Shown one piece after another: positions 44,620-51,978 of a stretch of 64,000 nt of DNA. This DNA is from Methanolinea sp. (GTDB lineage: Archaea; Halobacteriota; Methanomicrobia; Methanomicrobiales; Methanospirillaceae), in assembly GCA_030055515.1 (NCBI GenBank), contig JASFYI010000002.1, forward strand, positions 127,290 to 191,289, given 5' to 3'. The position numbers and the translations under genes are program-made. Positions within the stretch are counted from its first letter, which is position 1. Every line of letters starts with the position of its first letter. The notes under the pieces were generated by a model. That model saw only the letters and a program-made list of their open reading frames with translations, did not search any database and had not been told where the DNA came from.

Positions 44620-45789
44620 GTGGGACGCGTCATCCTCGAGGCAAGGGACGTCCGGTACAAGTACCCAGGCGGGGTGGAGGCGATCAGGGGGATCAGCTTC
44701 CACGTCTGGAGGGGCGAGAAGGTCGCGGTCGTTGGGCCGAACGGGGCCGGGAAATCCACGCTCCTCCTGATGCTCAACGGGATGGTGAGGCCGGACGAGG
44801 GCCTCATCCTCTTTGATAACAGTCCCATCAGCTACGAGAGGACAGCCCTCCGCGAGCTCCGCAGGAAGGTCGGTTTCGTGATGCAGAACCCCGACCGCCA
44901 GATCATCTCCCCGACCGTGTACCAGGACGTGGCGTTCGGGCCCGTGAACCTCGGCTACAGCGAGGAGCAGGTGAGGGAGGCCGTGGAGAGGGCTCTCGCG
45001 CAGGTCGGGCTCACGGGGTTTGAGCGGCGCCCGCCCCACCAGCTCTCCGGGGGGGAGAAGAAGAGGGTCGCGATCGCCGGCGTCCTCGCGATGGACCCCG
45101 ACGTCCTCGTCCTCGACGAGCCCACCACCGGGCTCGATCCCTCGGGCTCCGAGGACATCATGGAACTCCTCGACGAACTCCACCACCAGGGCAAGACCGT
45201 GATCATCTCGACGCACGACATCGAGCTCGCGTATCCATGGGCGGAGAGGGCAATCCTGCTCACGAAGGGGAGGATACTCCAGGAGGACGTCCCAGAGGTC
45301 GCGTTCGGGGATCCCGAGCTCGTGCGGAAGGCAAAGCTCTCGGTGCCGGTCCTCCTCGAGCTCTACCTCGAGATGGAGAAGAGGGGCTACTGCCTCCCCC
45401 GCCGGAAACCAAAGACAGTCCTCGACATGCTCCACGCGATCGACGTCGCCTACGCGAACAGGTTCTGCGCGGAAAAACCCGGGACCATCACCCTCTACGA
45501 CGTTGACTCCCCCTGCCCTGTCAGCATCTCGGAGTGGAAGGCGCGCAACCCGCGGGTCATGGTCGGCGCGATGGGTACAAGGGCAAAGGCGCGCGTCTCG
45601 GAGGAGAAGGTCCCGCTCGACTTCTCGCACGGGGTCATCGACAAGTGCATCCTGCGCGCGCTCCTCGGCGAGGATACCCTCATCGTCACGACCGGGAGCA
45701 TGGTCGGGCGTGTCCGGGAGAGGGTCCAGGAGTTCTCGCGGGAGTACGGGATCGAGATAGACCTCAGGACGGCGCGGGACACCGGGTGA
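44620..45789 (+). CDS. cbiO: ECF transporter ATPase CbiO with C-terminal extension
   Basis: The ATP-hydrolysing subunit. Walker A is GPNGAGKST (39-47), the Q loop FVMQNPDRQI, signature LSGGEKKR, Walker B VLVLDEPTTGLD and switch STHDIELA are intact. Typical CbiO proteins end near residue 280; here about 100 more residues follow, with an alpha/beta pattern (VMVGAMGTRAKA, LDFSHGVIDKCILRALLG, DTLIVTTGSMVGRV). The extension may sense metal or nucleotides; I do not recognise its fold. GTG 44620 is the only good start, preceded by GGGGGGG. Confidence 0.92.
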   Translation: MGRVILEARDVRYKYPGGVEAIRGISFHVWRGEKVAVVGPNGAGKSTLLLMLNGMVRPDEGLILFDNSPISYERTALRELRRKVGFVMQNPDRQIISPTVYQDVAFGPVNLGYSEEQVREAVERALAQVGLTGFERRPPHQLSGGEKKRVAIAGVLAMDPDVLVLDEPTTGLDPSGSEDIMELLDELHHQGKTVIISTHDIELAYPWAERAILLTKGRILQEDVPEVAFGDPELVRKAKLSVPVLLELYLEMEKRGYCLPRRKPKTVLDMLHAIDVAYANRFCAEKPGTITLYDVDSPCPVSISEWKARNPRVMVGAMGTRAKARVSEEKVPLDFSHGVIDKCILRALLGEDTLIVTTGSMVGRVRERVQEFSREYGIEIDLRTARDTG

Positions 45790-45820
45790 TTCACCCACCG
45801 GCCCGCAGGGAGGCCTCGTC

Positions 45821-46450
45821 TCACTGCGCGTCTCCCCGGCCCGCCTCTTCCCCGCGGAGGCGCCGGATCACCCCGACGACCTTCCTCCCCTTCTCCCTCG
45901 CTTCCGAGAGAGCCGTCGGGTGTCCCCTGATGCCCCCGTACCTGTCCATCTCGTTCGCGATGATGTTGTCGTAGTACTCGAACCCGAGCGTGTTGAAGAA
46001 CGCGGTGATGGCGGGGAATGCCGCGTCAAAGACGTTGTCCCACGAGAGTCCCGCGGTCGAGATGAAGATCCCCTTGTGCCTGCGTATGTGGTCGTCCGGG
46101 AAGTACATGGTCTTGAGGACGAACTTCCTCGCCCACAGGTACTGGGCGCGGTCGATCAGCCCCTTCAGCTCGGCGGTGATCCCCATGCTGTAGATGGGGG
46201 ACGCGACGGCGAGGCAGTCCGAGGCGAGGATCCGCTCAAAGAGCGGGATCGCGTCGTCCGCGAGGATGCAGTTCCCGCTCCTGTGGCACGCGTTGCACCC
46301 CCTGCAGGGTGAGTATGAGAGCTCCCGAAGGATGACCTTCTCGACCCCGGCCCCCGCCTCCCGCGTGCCGTCGAGGAACGCGTCGAGGAGGGTCTCCGTG
46401 TTCCCGTGCCTGCGGGGACTCCCCGAGAGCCCGATCACCTTCACCGGCAC
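45821..46450 (-). CDS. Iron-sulfur flavoprotein (paralogue 1)
   Basis: A 209-residue flavodoxin-fold protein with FMN-binding SGSPRRHGNTET (9-20) and cluster motif C-x2-C-x2-C-x5-C (Cys49, 52, 55, 61), as in methanogen Isf. The expected role is electron transfer from ferredoxin to small acceptors such as O2 or peroxide, or NAD(P)H:quinone-type reduction. It directly follows its paralogue (one base apart), in a redox gene island. Confidence 0.87.
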   Translation of the reverse strand: MPVKVIGLSGSPRRHGNTETLLDAFLDGTREAGAGVEKVILRELSYSPCRGCNACHRSGNCILADDAIPLFERILASDCLAVASPIYSMGITAELKGLIDRAQYLWARKFVLKTMYFPDDHIRRHKGIFISTAGLSWDNVFDAAFPAITAFFNTLGFEYYDNIIANEMDRYGGIRGHPTALSEAREKGRKVVGVIRRLRGEEAGRGDAQ

Positions 46451-46451
46451 G

Positions 46452-47066
46452 TCACGTCCCCCGCCTCTGCGCGAGGTCTGCGATTACTTCCCTGCCCAGC
46501 CGCTCGGCATCCTCCCGGGCGGTGGGGTGGGAGAGGATCGCACCCTTCTCGTCCACGCCGTTCACCATGAGGTACCGGATATCCTTGTCGGGGATCTCGA
46601 CCACGTGGAAGAAGCACTTCACCGTGGGGATGGCACCGTCAAAGACGTGGTCCCACTTCTGCCCCGCCGTGGAGAGGAAGACCCCTATCCTCTTGCCCTT
46701 CCGCTCGGGGGGGACGACGGGGAGGCGCAGCACGTACTTCCTCGAGCGGAAGACCTGGAACCTGTCGATCAGCGCTTTTGCCTGCGCGCAGATCCCCATG
46801 CAGAAGATGGGTGCAGCGAGGACGATGCAGTCGGCGGCGACGATCCTATCGTGGAGATAATCCATCCCGTCGCGCTGGACGCACATGTTCAGCCTCTCGC
46901 ACGCGTTGCAGCCCCTGCAGGGGTTGACGTTTGCGTCCGCGAGGACGACCTTCTCAACCGCGACCCCCCCCTCCCGTGCCATCGCACCGAGGACCCAGTC
47001 AAGGAGCGTCTCGGAGTTACCTCCGCGTCGCGGGCTCCCGGCAAAAGCGAGGACTTTCAGATCCAT
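46452..47066 (-). CDS. Iron-sulfur flavoprotein (paralogue 2)
   Basis: A 204-residue paralogue of the next gene, about 40 percent similar by eye: AGSPRRGGNSET (9-20), Cys50, 53, 56 and 62 in PCRGCNACERLNMC, PIFCMGICAQAK and WDHVFDGAIPTVKCFF. Located upstream of paralogue 1 in the same transcription unit, which suggests a tandem duplication. Probable ferredoxin-linked oxidoreductase. Confidence 0.87.
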   Translation of the reverse strand: MDLKVLAFAGSPRRGGNSETLLDWVLGAMAREGGVAVEKVVLADANVNPCRGCNACERLNMCVQRDGMDYLHDRIVAADCIVLAAPIFCMGICAQAKALIDRFQVFRSRKYVLRLPVVPPERKGKRIGVFLSTAGQKWDHVFDGAIPTVKCFFHVVEIPDKDIRYLMVNGVDEKGAILSHPTAREDAERLGREVIADLAQRRGT

Positions 47067-47146
47067 GGATGTGCCCTAGGTCTTCCCGGGCAAAAAACGT
47101 GTCCAATGGGAGCGGCCGGGTGCGTTCGAAAAAGGAGGAGGGGGGC

Positions 47147-47788
47147 CTACAGCTTCTTGAAGCAGAGGTACCAGTCCTTGCACTCGTACCCCTCGGAGAG
47201 GCGCCTGTCCATCTCCTCCTTGTTCCTCGGCGCGGGCACGACGACCTTGTCCCCTGGCTGCCAGTTCGCGGGCGTCGCGACGCCGTACTTGTCGGTCGTC
47301 TGAAGCGACTTTATGAGCCTGACGATCTCGGGCATGTACCGCCCCGCGGTGAGCGGGTAGTAGATCATCGCCCTGAGAATCCCCCTGTCGTCGATGAAGA
47401 AGACGGCCCTGACGGCGGCGGTGCTGCTCTGGCCGGGGTGGATCATCCCGTACATCTTCGCGACCTTCATGTCGAGGTCCGCGATGATCGGGAAGGTGAT
47501 GTCGACCCCCATCTTCTCCTTGATGTTGCGGATCCACGCGAGGTGGGAGTGGACCGAGTCGACGGAGAGACCTATCAACTGGACGTTGAGGGACTCGAGT
47601 TCCCCTGCGATCTGGGAGAACGCGATGAACTCTGTCGTGCACACCGGCGTGAAGTCCGCCGGGTGCGAGAAGAGGACGACCCACTTGCCCCGGAAATCGG
47701 AGAGCCTCAAGGTCCCCGCGGTCGTGAGTGCCTCGAAATCGGGCGCGGGTTCACCGAGGATCGGCATCGGCCCTTGCTCGCAGGACAC
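47147..47788 (-). CDS. Peroxiredoxin, archaeal Prx6-like with C-terminal cysteines
   Basis: Reduces peroxides. The 213-residue protein has the peroxidatic Cys50 in DFTPVCTTEF, a catalytic arginine in AAVRAVF, and two further cysteines, Cys203 and Cys209, in YECKDWYLC. The same triple arrangement (Cys50, 207, 213) is known in the Aeropyrum thiol peroxidase, so it should form intramolecular or inter-subunit disulfides. It overlaps the redox island; the CMD-family gene lies six bases upstream in the same unit. Probable reductants are the Grx-TrxR fusion or thioredoxin. Confidence 0.93.
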   Translation of the reverse strand: MSCEQGPMPILGEPAPDFEALTTAGTLRLSDFRGKWVVLFSHPADFTPVCTTEFIAFSQIAGELESLNVQLIGLSVDSVHSHLAWIRNIKEKMGVDITFPIIADLDMKVAKMYGMIHPGQSSTAAVRAVFFIDDRGILRAMIYYPLTAGRYMPEIVRLIKSLQTTDKYGVATPANWQPGDKVVVPAPRNKEEMDRRLSEGYECKDWYLCFKKL

Positions 47789-47794
47789 CGCCCC

Positions 47795-48139
47795 TCACTC
47801 CCCCATGACCTCGTCGAGCTGTGCCTTGCCGTACACGTAGGCGGGCATCCCGGCGAGGAGGAATGCGACGCGCAGGGCTTCTTCGACCTCCTTCTTCGTG
47901 ATCCCGAGGTTCTTTGCACCCGCAAGCTGCGCCCGCACCGCGTGCTGGTCGCGCAGCGACGCCGCGATCGCGATCGCGATCAGCTTCTTCGTCTTGCGGG
48001 TGAGAGCCCCGTCGTCCCAGATGTGCCCCTCGAGTTTCAGCACCATCTCGTACATCTGGGGGTCCTTCTCGGCGAGCTCCCTGAAGAACTTCGGGACCTT
48101 GCCGATCATCCGCTCGAGGTCCTTTGTATCCTTGGCCAT
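47795..48139 (-). CDS. Carboxymuconolactone decarboxylase-family protein without cysteines
   Basis: A 114-residue helical protein of the CMD/AhpD family (KLIAIAIAASLRDQHAVRAQLAGAKN core split over two helices, then a leucine-rich end). The usual CxxCxxxH redox motif is replaced by a sequence in which RDQHAVR occupies its place, and the whole protein contains no cysteine. Peroxiredoxin-type disulfide chemistry is thus impossible; a structural or other lyase-like role is likely. It precedes peroxiredoxin by six bases, and the desulforedoxin-like gene lies upstream, seven bases away. Confidence 0.82.
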   Translation of the reverse strand: MAKDTKDLERMIGKVPKFFRELAEKDPQMYEMVLKLEGHIWDDGALTRKTKKLIAIAIAASLRDQHAVRAQLAGAKNLGITKKEVEEALRVAFLLAGMPAYVYGKAQLDEVMGE

Positions 48140-48146
48140 ACCGCGA

Positions 48147-48272
48147 TCACTTCACGAGCTTCATGGGCTGCCCGCAGCAGACGAGTTCCCCGCCGCCGAC
48201 CTCCTTCACGACGACGACGTTGCCGCAGATCTCGCACTCGAAGACTTCTCCCACCTTCGATACGTTCACCAT
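48147..48272 (-). CDS. Desulforedoxin-like 41-residue protein
   Basis: A tiny redox protein whose whole length is the N-terminal domain of desulfoferrodoxin: CEICGN, a hairpin, and ELVCCGQPM, giving a four-cysteine (Fe or Zn) site. ATG 48272 has GGAGATGA at the correct distance; ATG 48281 is possible (44 residues). No superoxide reductase domain follows. It heads the CMD/peroxiredoxin unit and may shuttle electrons for it. Confidence 0.8.
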   Translation of the reverse strand: MVNVSKVGEVFECEICGNVVVVKEVGGGELVCCGQPMKLVK

Positions 48273-48413
48273 CTCTCTCATCTCCTCTCTTTCACGTGGT
48301 CTTTCCCGCCAGCCTGTCCCCGGGCGCGGGGTGTACCGTGACACCCCCCGTGCCCCAAAGCGCGCTCCCGTTCCGCGTGCTCCCCGCTGCGTGCAGGAGC
48401 GGAAAAACAAAGT

Positions 48414-48650
48414 TTAGATGTTGCTCTTCCCGCGCTTCGGCGGATTCATCGCGTCTTCCGGCGTCTTTATGTCCGGACGGATGTGGGTCATGGGGAAGCA
48501 CTGGTACTGCTCGCACGCGCACTGGGGGCATTTCCTTAGGTCCTGTTCCGCCTTGTCGAGAACGAGTTCACGCCCGCAGTCCAGGCAGACGTACTTTCCG
48601 GGCCCGACTTTCTGCCCTGCTCTTACCGTGTCGGTCAGAGATATCACCAT
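48414..48650 (-). CDS. Zinc-ribbon protein
   Basis: A 78-residue protein with two knuckles, CLDCGREL and CPQCACEQYQC, that form a rubredoxin-like zinc ribbon, and a Pro/Lys tail (MNPPKRGKSNI). It resembles small zinc-ribbon proteins found with redox genes in anaerobes, though the function is unknown. A TATA-like ATTAATAAT lies about 28 bases upstream on the coding strand (48671-48681), and no Shine-Dalgarno is seen, so a leaderless mRNA is likely. Confidence 0.75.
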   Translation of the reverse strand: MVISLTDTVRAGQKVGPGKYVCLDCGRELVLDKAEQDLRKCPQCACEQYQCFPMTHIRPDIKTPEDAMNPPKRGKSNI

Positions 48651-48670
48651 CTGCTAAATGGGAGGAGAGA

Positions 48671-48681
48671 TTATTAATGGT
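48671..48681 (-). promoter_or_regulatory. TATA box for the zinc-ribbon gene
   Basis: The only AT-rich block in this region reads CATTAATAATC on the minus strand, about 25-28 bases before the start codon at 48650. Confidence 0.5.
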
Positions 48682-48806
48682 TTTGTTCCCGCCCTCCCGG
48701 GTGGATAACGGGTTTTCTGCCGTTCACGTCCGCGTGCGCCCCGCTGCAACCCGCGTCTCCGGCCTGACCACCGCCGTTTATCAGGGGCGGCGCGAATCTC
48801 ATTTCC

Positions 48807-49409
48807 ATGCGACCGCGTGTCGTCGGCCTCCTCGGGAGTCCCCTCCCCGGAGGGAACACGGCGAAGCTCCTCGACCGTGCCCTCTCGGGCGCACGGGACG
48901 CGGGCTGCGACGTTCAGCGCATCGACGTCCCGAACCTCGCCTTCCGCCCGTGCAGGGAGATATTCTACTGCCGCGAGCACGAGACGTGCGCCATGAAGGA
49001 CGACATGGGCCCCATGTACAGGACGTTCGCGGAGCTGGACGGCCTGGTCGTGGCGTCGCCGGTGATGACGATGGGGATTCCGGGCGCGCTCAAGTCGTTC
49101 ATGGACCGGTTCCAGGTCTTCTTCATGGCGAAGTACGTGAGGGGAAGGCCGCTCGTCCCGGAGGAGAAGAGGGCCCTCCGCCGCGGCCTCTACATCGGGA
49201 TCGCGGGGATGAACGTCCCGTACGTCTTCGACGGCGCGAAGCTCTCGGTCAAGGCCTTCTTCGCGATCGTGGACGTGAAGTACGGGGACGAACTCCTCGT
49301 CCCCGACATGGACACCATACGGGACATCGGGACGCGCCCCGAGATCCTCGACGCCGCGTACCGCAAGGGGTTCCACCTCGGCAAGCTCCTCGCAGGGGAG
49401 GTGCCCTGA
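48807..49409 (+). CDS. Flavodoxin-family protein with incomplete cluster motif
   Basis: A 200-residue relative of the iron-sulfur flavoproteins, with FMN-binding LGSPLPGGNTAK (9-20) and PVMTMGIPGALKSFMDR. In the cluster motif the second cysteine is missing: Cys49, Ile52, Cys55 and Cys61 occupy the positions that are four cysteines in its paralogues at 45.8 and 46.5 kb. It probably keeps FMN but holds either no cluster or a three-cysteine one. Transcribed away from the zinc-ribbon gene. Confidence 0.8.
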   Translation: MRPRVVGLLGSPLPGGNTAKLLDRALSGARDAGCDVQRIDVPNLAFRPCREIFYCREHETCAMKDDMGPMYRTFAELDGLVVASPVMTMGIPGALKSFMDRFQVFFMAKYVRGRPLVPEEKRALRRGLYIGIAGMNVPYVFDGAKLSVKAFFAIVDVKYGDELLVPDMDTIRDIGTRPEILDAAYRKGFHLGKLLAGEVP

Positions 49410-49427
49410 CCACCTCCCGGCCTCCCT

Positions 49428-50096
49428 TCAGAGGTCCCCCCTCTCACGGAGGCTCGTGTAGCCCGAACGGGCGACGATGAGGTGGTCAAGGAGCCTGATC
49501 CCGAGGATCTCCCCCGCCTCCCGCAGCTGCCGCGTGATCGCGAGGTCCTGCGGGCTCGGCTCGAGGGATCCCGAGGGGTGGTTGTGGACGCAGACGATCG
49601 CCGCGGCCCGGTCCGTGATCGCGTCGGCGAAGACCTCGCGGGGGTGGACGAGGCTCTGGGTGAGGAGACCGACCGTGATCGTCCTCTTCTCGATCACCTC
49701 GTGGGCGCCGTTGAGGGTGATGCAGACGAAGTGCTCCTGGTTCTTCCTCGCGAGGTCCGAGACGAGCGGGAAGACGTCGGCGGGGGACTGGATGCGGATC
49801 CGGGCCTCCTCCTCCCTCCGGGCGTACCGGCGGGCGAGCTCGAGGGCCGCGAGGATCTGGGCGGCCTTGCCCGGTCCCATCCCCTTCAGGCGCACGAGGT
49901 CGTCGTAGGAGATCTCCCCGTTCTTCCTCGAGAAGAGGGCGGCGATGTCCTTTGCGAGCGAGAAGACGTCCCGCTCGGGCGTGCCGTGCCCGATGATCGC
50001 GGCGATCAGCTCGTGGTCCGAGAGGGCCCGGGCGCCCTTCTCCGCGATCTTCTCCCTCGGGCGGTCGCACGCGGCAAGATCCCTCATCCGCTTCAT
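49428..50096 (-). CDS. radC: RadC-family JAB/MPN protein
   Basis: A 222-residue RadC protein with an N-terminal helix-hairpin-helix region (LVRLKGMGPGKAAQILAALEL) and a C-terminal MPN+ domain with the metalloprotease-like HNHPSGSLEPSPQD motif and a conserved glutamate in VHPREVF. RadC is common in bacteria and in Methanomicrobiales; its proposed role in DNA repair is not established, and nuclease or deubiquitinase-like activity has been considered. Confidence 0.92.
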   Translation of the reverse strand: MKRMRDLAACDRPREKIAEKGARALSDHELIAAIIGHGTPERDVFSLAKDIAALFSRKNGEISYDDLVRLKGMGPGKAAQILAALELARRYARREEEARIRIQSPADVFPLVSDLARKNQEHFVCITLNGAHEVIEKRTITVGLLTQSLVHPREVFADAITDRAAAIVCVHNHPSGSLEPSPQDLAITRQLREAGEILGIRLLDHLIVARSGYTSLRERGDL

Positions 50097-50217
50097 GGGA
50101 CAGCAGGGAGATTACTGGGACCCGGGGGAGAAAAATCCGGCAGATCCGATCCCTGCCCGCCGCGGGGCCGGCGTCGCGAAGGATACGTTTTTCCCCGGCC
50201 TCCCCCGATATATCACC

Positions 50218-50718
50218 ATGGCGACAATGGAGAATGCCATGGAGGCCTTCGCGGGCGAATCGCAGGCGAACAGGAAGTACGCCGCGTTCGCCGAGCAGGC
50301 CGAGGCGGAAGGGTACAAGAATATCGCCCGGCTCTTCCGGGCGGCATCCGAGGCAGAAGCGATCCACGCGAAGAAACTCCTCAAGGCGATAGGGAAGATT
50401 GGCACCACGAAGGAGAACCTCGCCGCCGCGGTCTCGGGGGAGACGCACGAGTACACCGAGATGTACCCCTCGTTCCTGAAGGAGGCCGAGGCGGAGAAGA
50501 AGAGCGACGTCGCCCTCGTCTTCACGTACGCGATGAAGGCGGAGGAAGTCCACGCGGCGCTCTACAAGGAGGCCCTCAATAACCTCGCCCACGGGCAGGA
50601 CATGTCGAACCGGACCGTGTACATCTGCCCGGTCTGCGGGAACGTCTTCCTCGGCAACCCCCCCGAGAAGTGCCCCATCTGCATGGCCGTGAGGAAGGTC
50701 TTCAAGGTCGTGGAGTGA
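50218..50718 (+). CDS. rbr: Rubrerythrin
   Basis: A 166-residue peroxide-scavenging diiron protein. The N-terminal four-helix bundle has the ligand set (ENAMEAFAGESQANRKY, EAEAIHAKK, ETHEYTEMYPSF, MKAEEVHAALY) and the C-terminal rubredoxin domain has Cys137, 140, 152 and 155 (CPVCG and CPIC). Classic anaerobic defence against H2O2. The ATG at 50218 is supported by homology; ATG 50227 is possible. Divergent from radC; promoter sequence is near 50180. Confidence 0.95.
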   Translation: MATMENAMEAFAGESQANRKYAAFAEQAEAEGYKNIARLFRAASEAEAIHAKKLLKAIGKIGTTKENLAAAVSGETHEYTEMYPSFLKEAEAEKKSDVALVFTYAMKAEEVHAALYKEALNNLAHGQDMSNRTVYICPVCGNVFLGNPPEKCPICMAVRKVFKVVE

Positions 50719-50814
50719 GGGGTCATCCTTTTTTCCTTTTCCGCGTGTTCCCCGCCGCCGCTGCGGCGTGCCTGAAAGAGACTTTTATGAGGGATTCGTC
50801 CCTAAACCCCGGGT

Positions 50815-51969
50815 ATGCCGAGGAGGGTCACTGTCTACTACACCGAGAACTGCCCCTACTGCCGCATGGTGAAGGCGTACCTCGACCGGCACGGCGTCGA
50901 CTACATGGCAATCGACGTCGGTGCAGACAGGGAACAGGCAAAGAAGATGGTCGAGATCTCGGGCCAGTACGGGGTCCCCGTCGTCACGGTCGACGGCGAG
51001 GTCATCGTCGGGTTCGACGCGCAGCGGCTTGACGCGCTCTTCGGTGCGGGGAGGGGCGGGGATGCGTACGACGTCCTCATCGTCGGCGCGGGACCGGCCG
51101 GACTGACCGCCGCCGTGTACTGCTCCCGCAAGATGCTCCGCACCGCCATCGTCTCGGAGAACATCGGGGGGCAGGCGCTCGAGAGCTGGGCGATCGAGAA
51201 CTACATGGGGTACAGGATGGTCTCGGGCGCGGAGCTGATGCAGAAGTTCGAGGAGCAGGTGAGGAGCCACCAGAACATCCACATGGACCTTGACCGCGTC
51301 GTCTCCCTCGGCCGCGAGGGGGATGGATTCGTGGCCCGCACGGCGACGGGGAGGACGTACACGGCGAGGGCAGTCATCCTCGCGCAGGGGAAGAGACCGA
51401 GGAAGCTCGGCGTCGAGGGGGAGGAGAGGTACCTCGGGAGGGGGCTCTCGGTCTGCTCCACGTGCGACGGACCCCTCTTCCGGGGGAAGGTTGTCGCGGT
51501 CGTCGGCGGGGGGAACTCCGCGCTCCAGACGGCGATCGAGATGAGCAGGATCGCACGGGAAGTCCACCTGATCGTCAGGAGCACGATAAAGGCCGACCCC
51601 GTCTACGTGGCCCAGTACAGGGAGAGGGAGAACATCGTCACCCACCTCAACCACACGGTCGCGGCCCTCCACGGGAACGGGATGCTGACCGGGATCACGA
51701 TCAGGGACGCAAAGAGCGGGGAGGAGACGACCCTCCCCCTCGACGGCGTCTTCGCGGAGATCGGCTGGGTCCCGAACACGGAGTTCCTCGGGGACCTCGT
51801 CCCGCTCAACGAGCAGGGGGAGGTGATCGTGGACATCAACTGCGCGACGGCGACGCCCGGGGTATTCGCGGCGGGGGACGTGACGAACATCAGGACGAAG
51901 CAGATCATCACGGCGGCCGGGGAGGGTGCGAAGGCTGCCCTCGAGGCCTACGCCTACCTCACCCGGTGA
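50815..51969 (+). CDS. Glutaredoxin-thioredoxin reductase fusion protein
   Basis: A 384-residue fusion: an N-terminal glutaredoxin-like domain with CPYC (Cys13, Cys16; about 1-78) and a thioredoxin-reductase domain (about 82-384) with FAD loop GAGPAG, redox CSTC (Cys214, Cys217), GGGNSA in place of GGGDSA, and C-terminal GVFAAGDV. The usual NADPH motif HRRxxxRA after that loop is replaced by HLIVRSTIKADP, so the electron donor may not be NADPH. In Methanocaldococcus a related enzyme uses reduced F420. The fused domain would act as the electron acceptor, reducing peroxiredoxin or proteins. Confidence 0.88.
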   Translation: MPRRVTVYYTENCPYCRMVKAYLDRHGVDYMAIDVGADREQAKKMVEISGQYGVPVVTVDGEVIVGFDAQRLDALFGAGRGGDAYDVLIVGAGPAGLTAAVYCSRKMLRTAIVSENIGGQALESWAIENYMGYRMVSGAELMQKFEEQVRSHQNIHMDLDRVVSLGREGDGFVARTATGRTYTARAVILAQGKRPRKLGVEGEERYLGRGLSVCSTCDGPLFRGKVVAVVGGGNSALQTAIEMSRIAREVHLIVRSTIKADPVYVAQYRERENIVTHLNHTVAALHGNGMLTGITIRDAKSGEETTLPLDGVFAEIGWVPNTEFLGDLVPLNEQGEVIVDINCATATPGVFAAGDVTNIRTKQIITAAGEGAKAALEAYAYLTR

Positions 51970-51978
51970 ACCCCGCCC

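Noticed and set aside
48292-48531. Small minus-strand frame over the gap between desulforedoxin-like and zinc-ribbon genes
   Set aside because: It overlaps the zinc-ribbon gene in another frame and has no recognisable motif.
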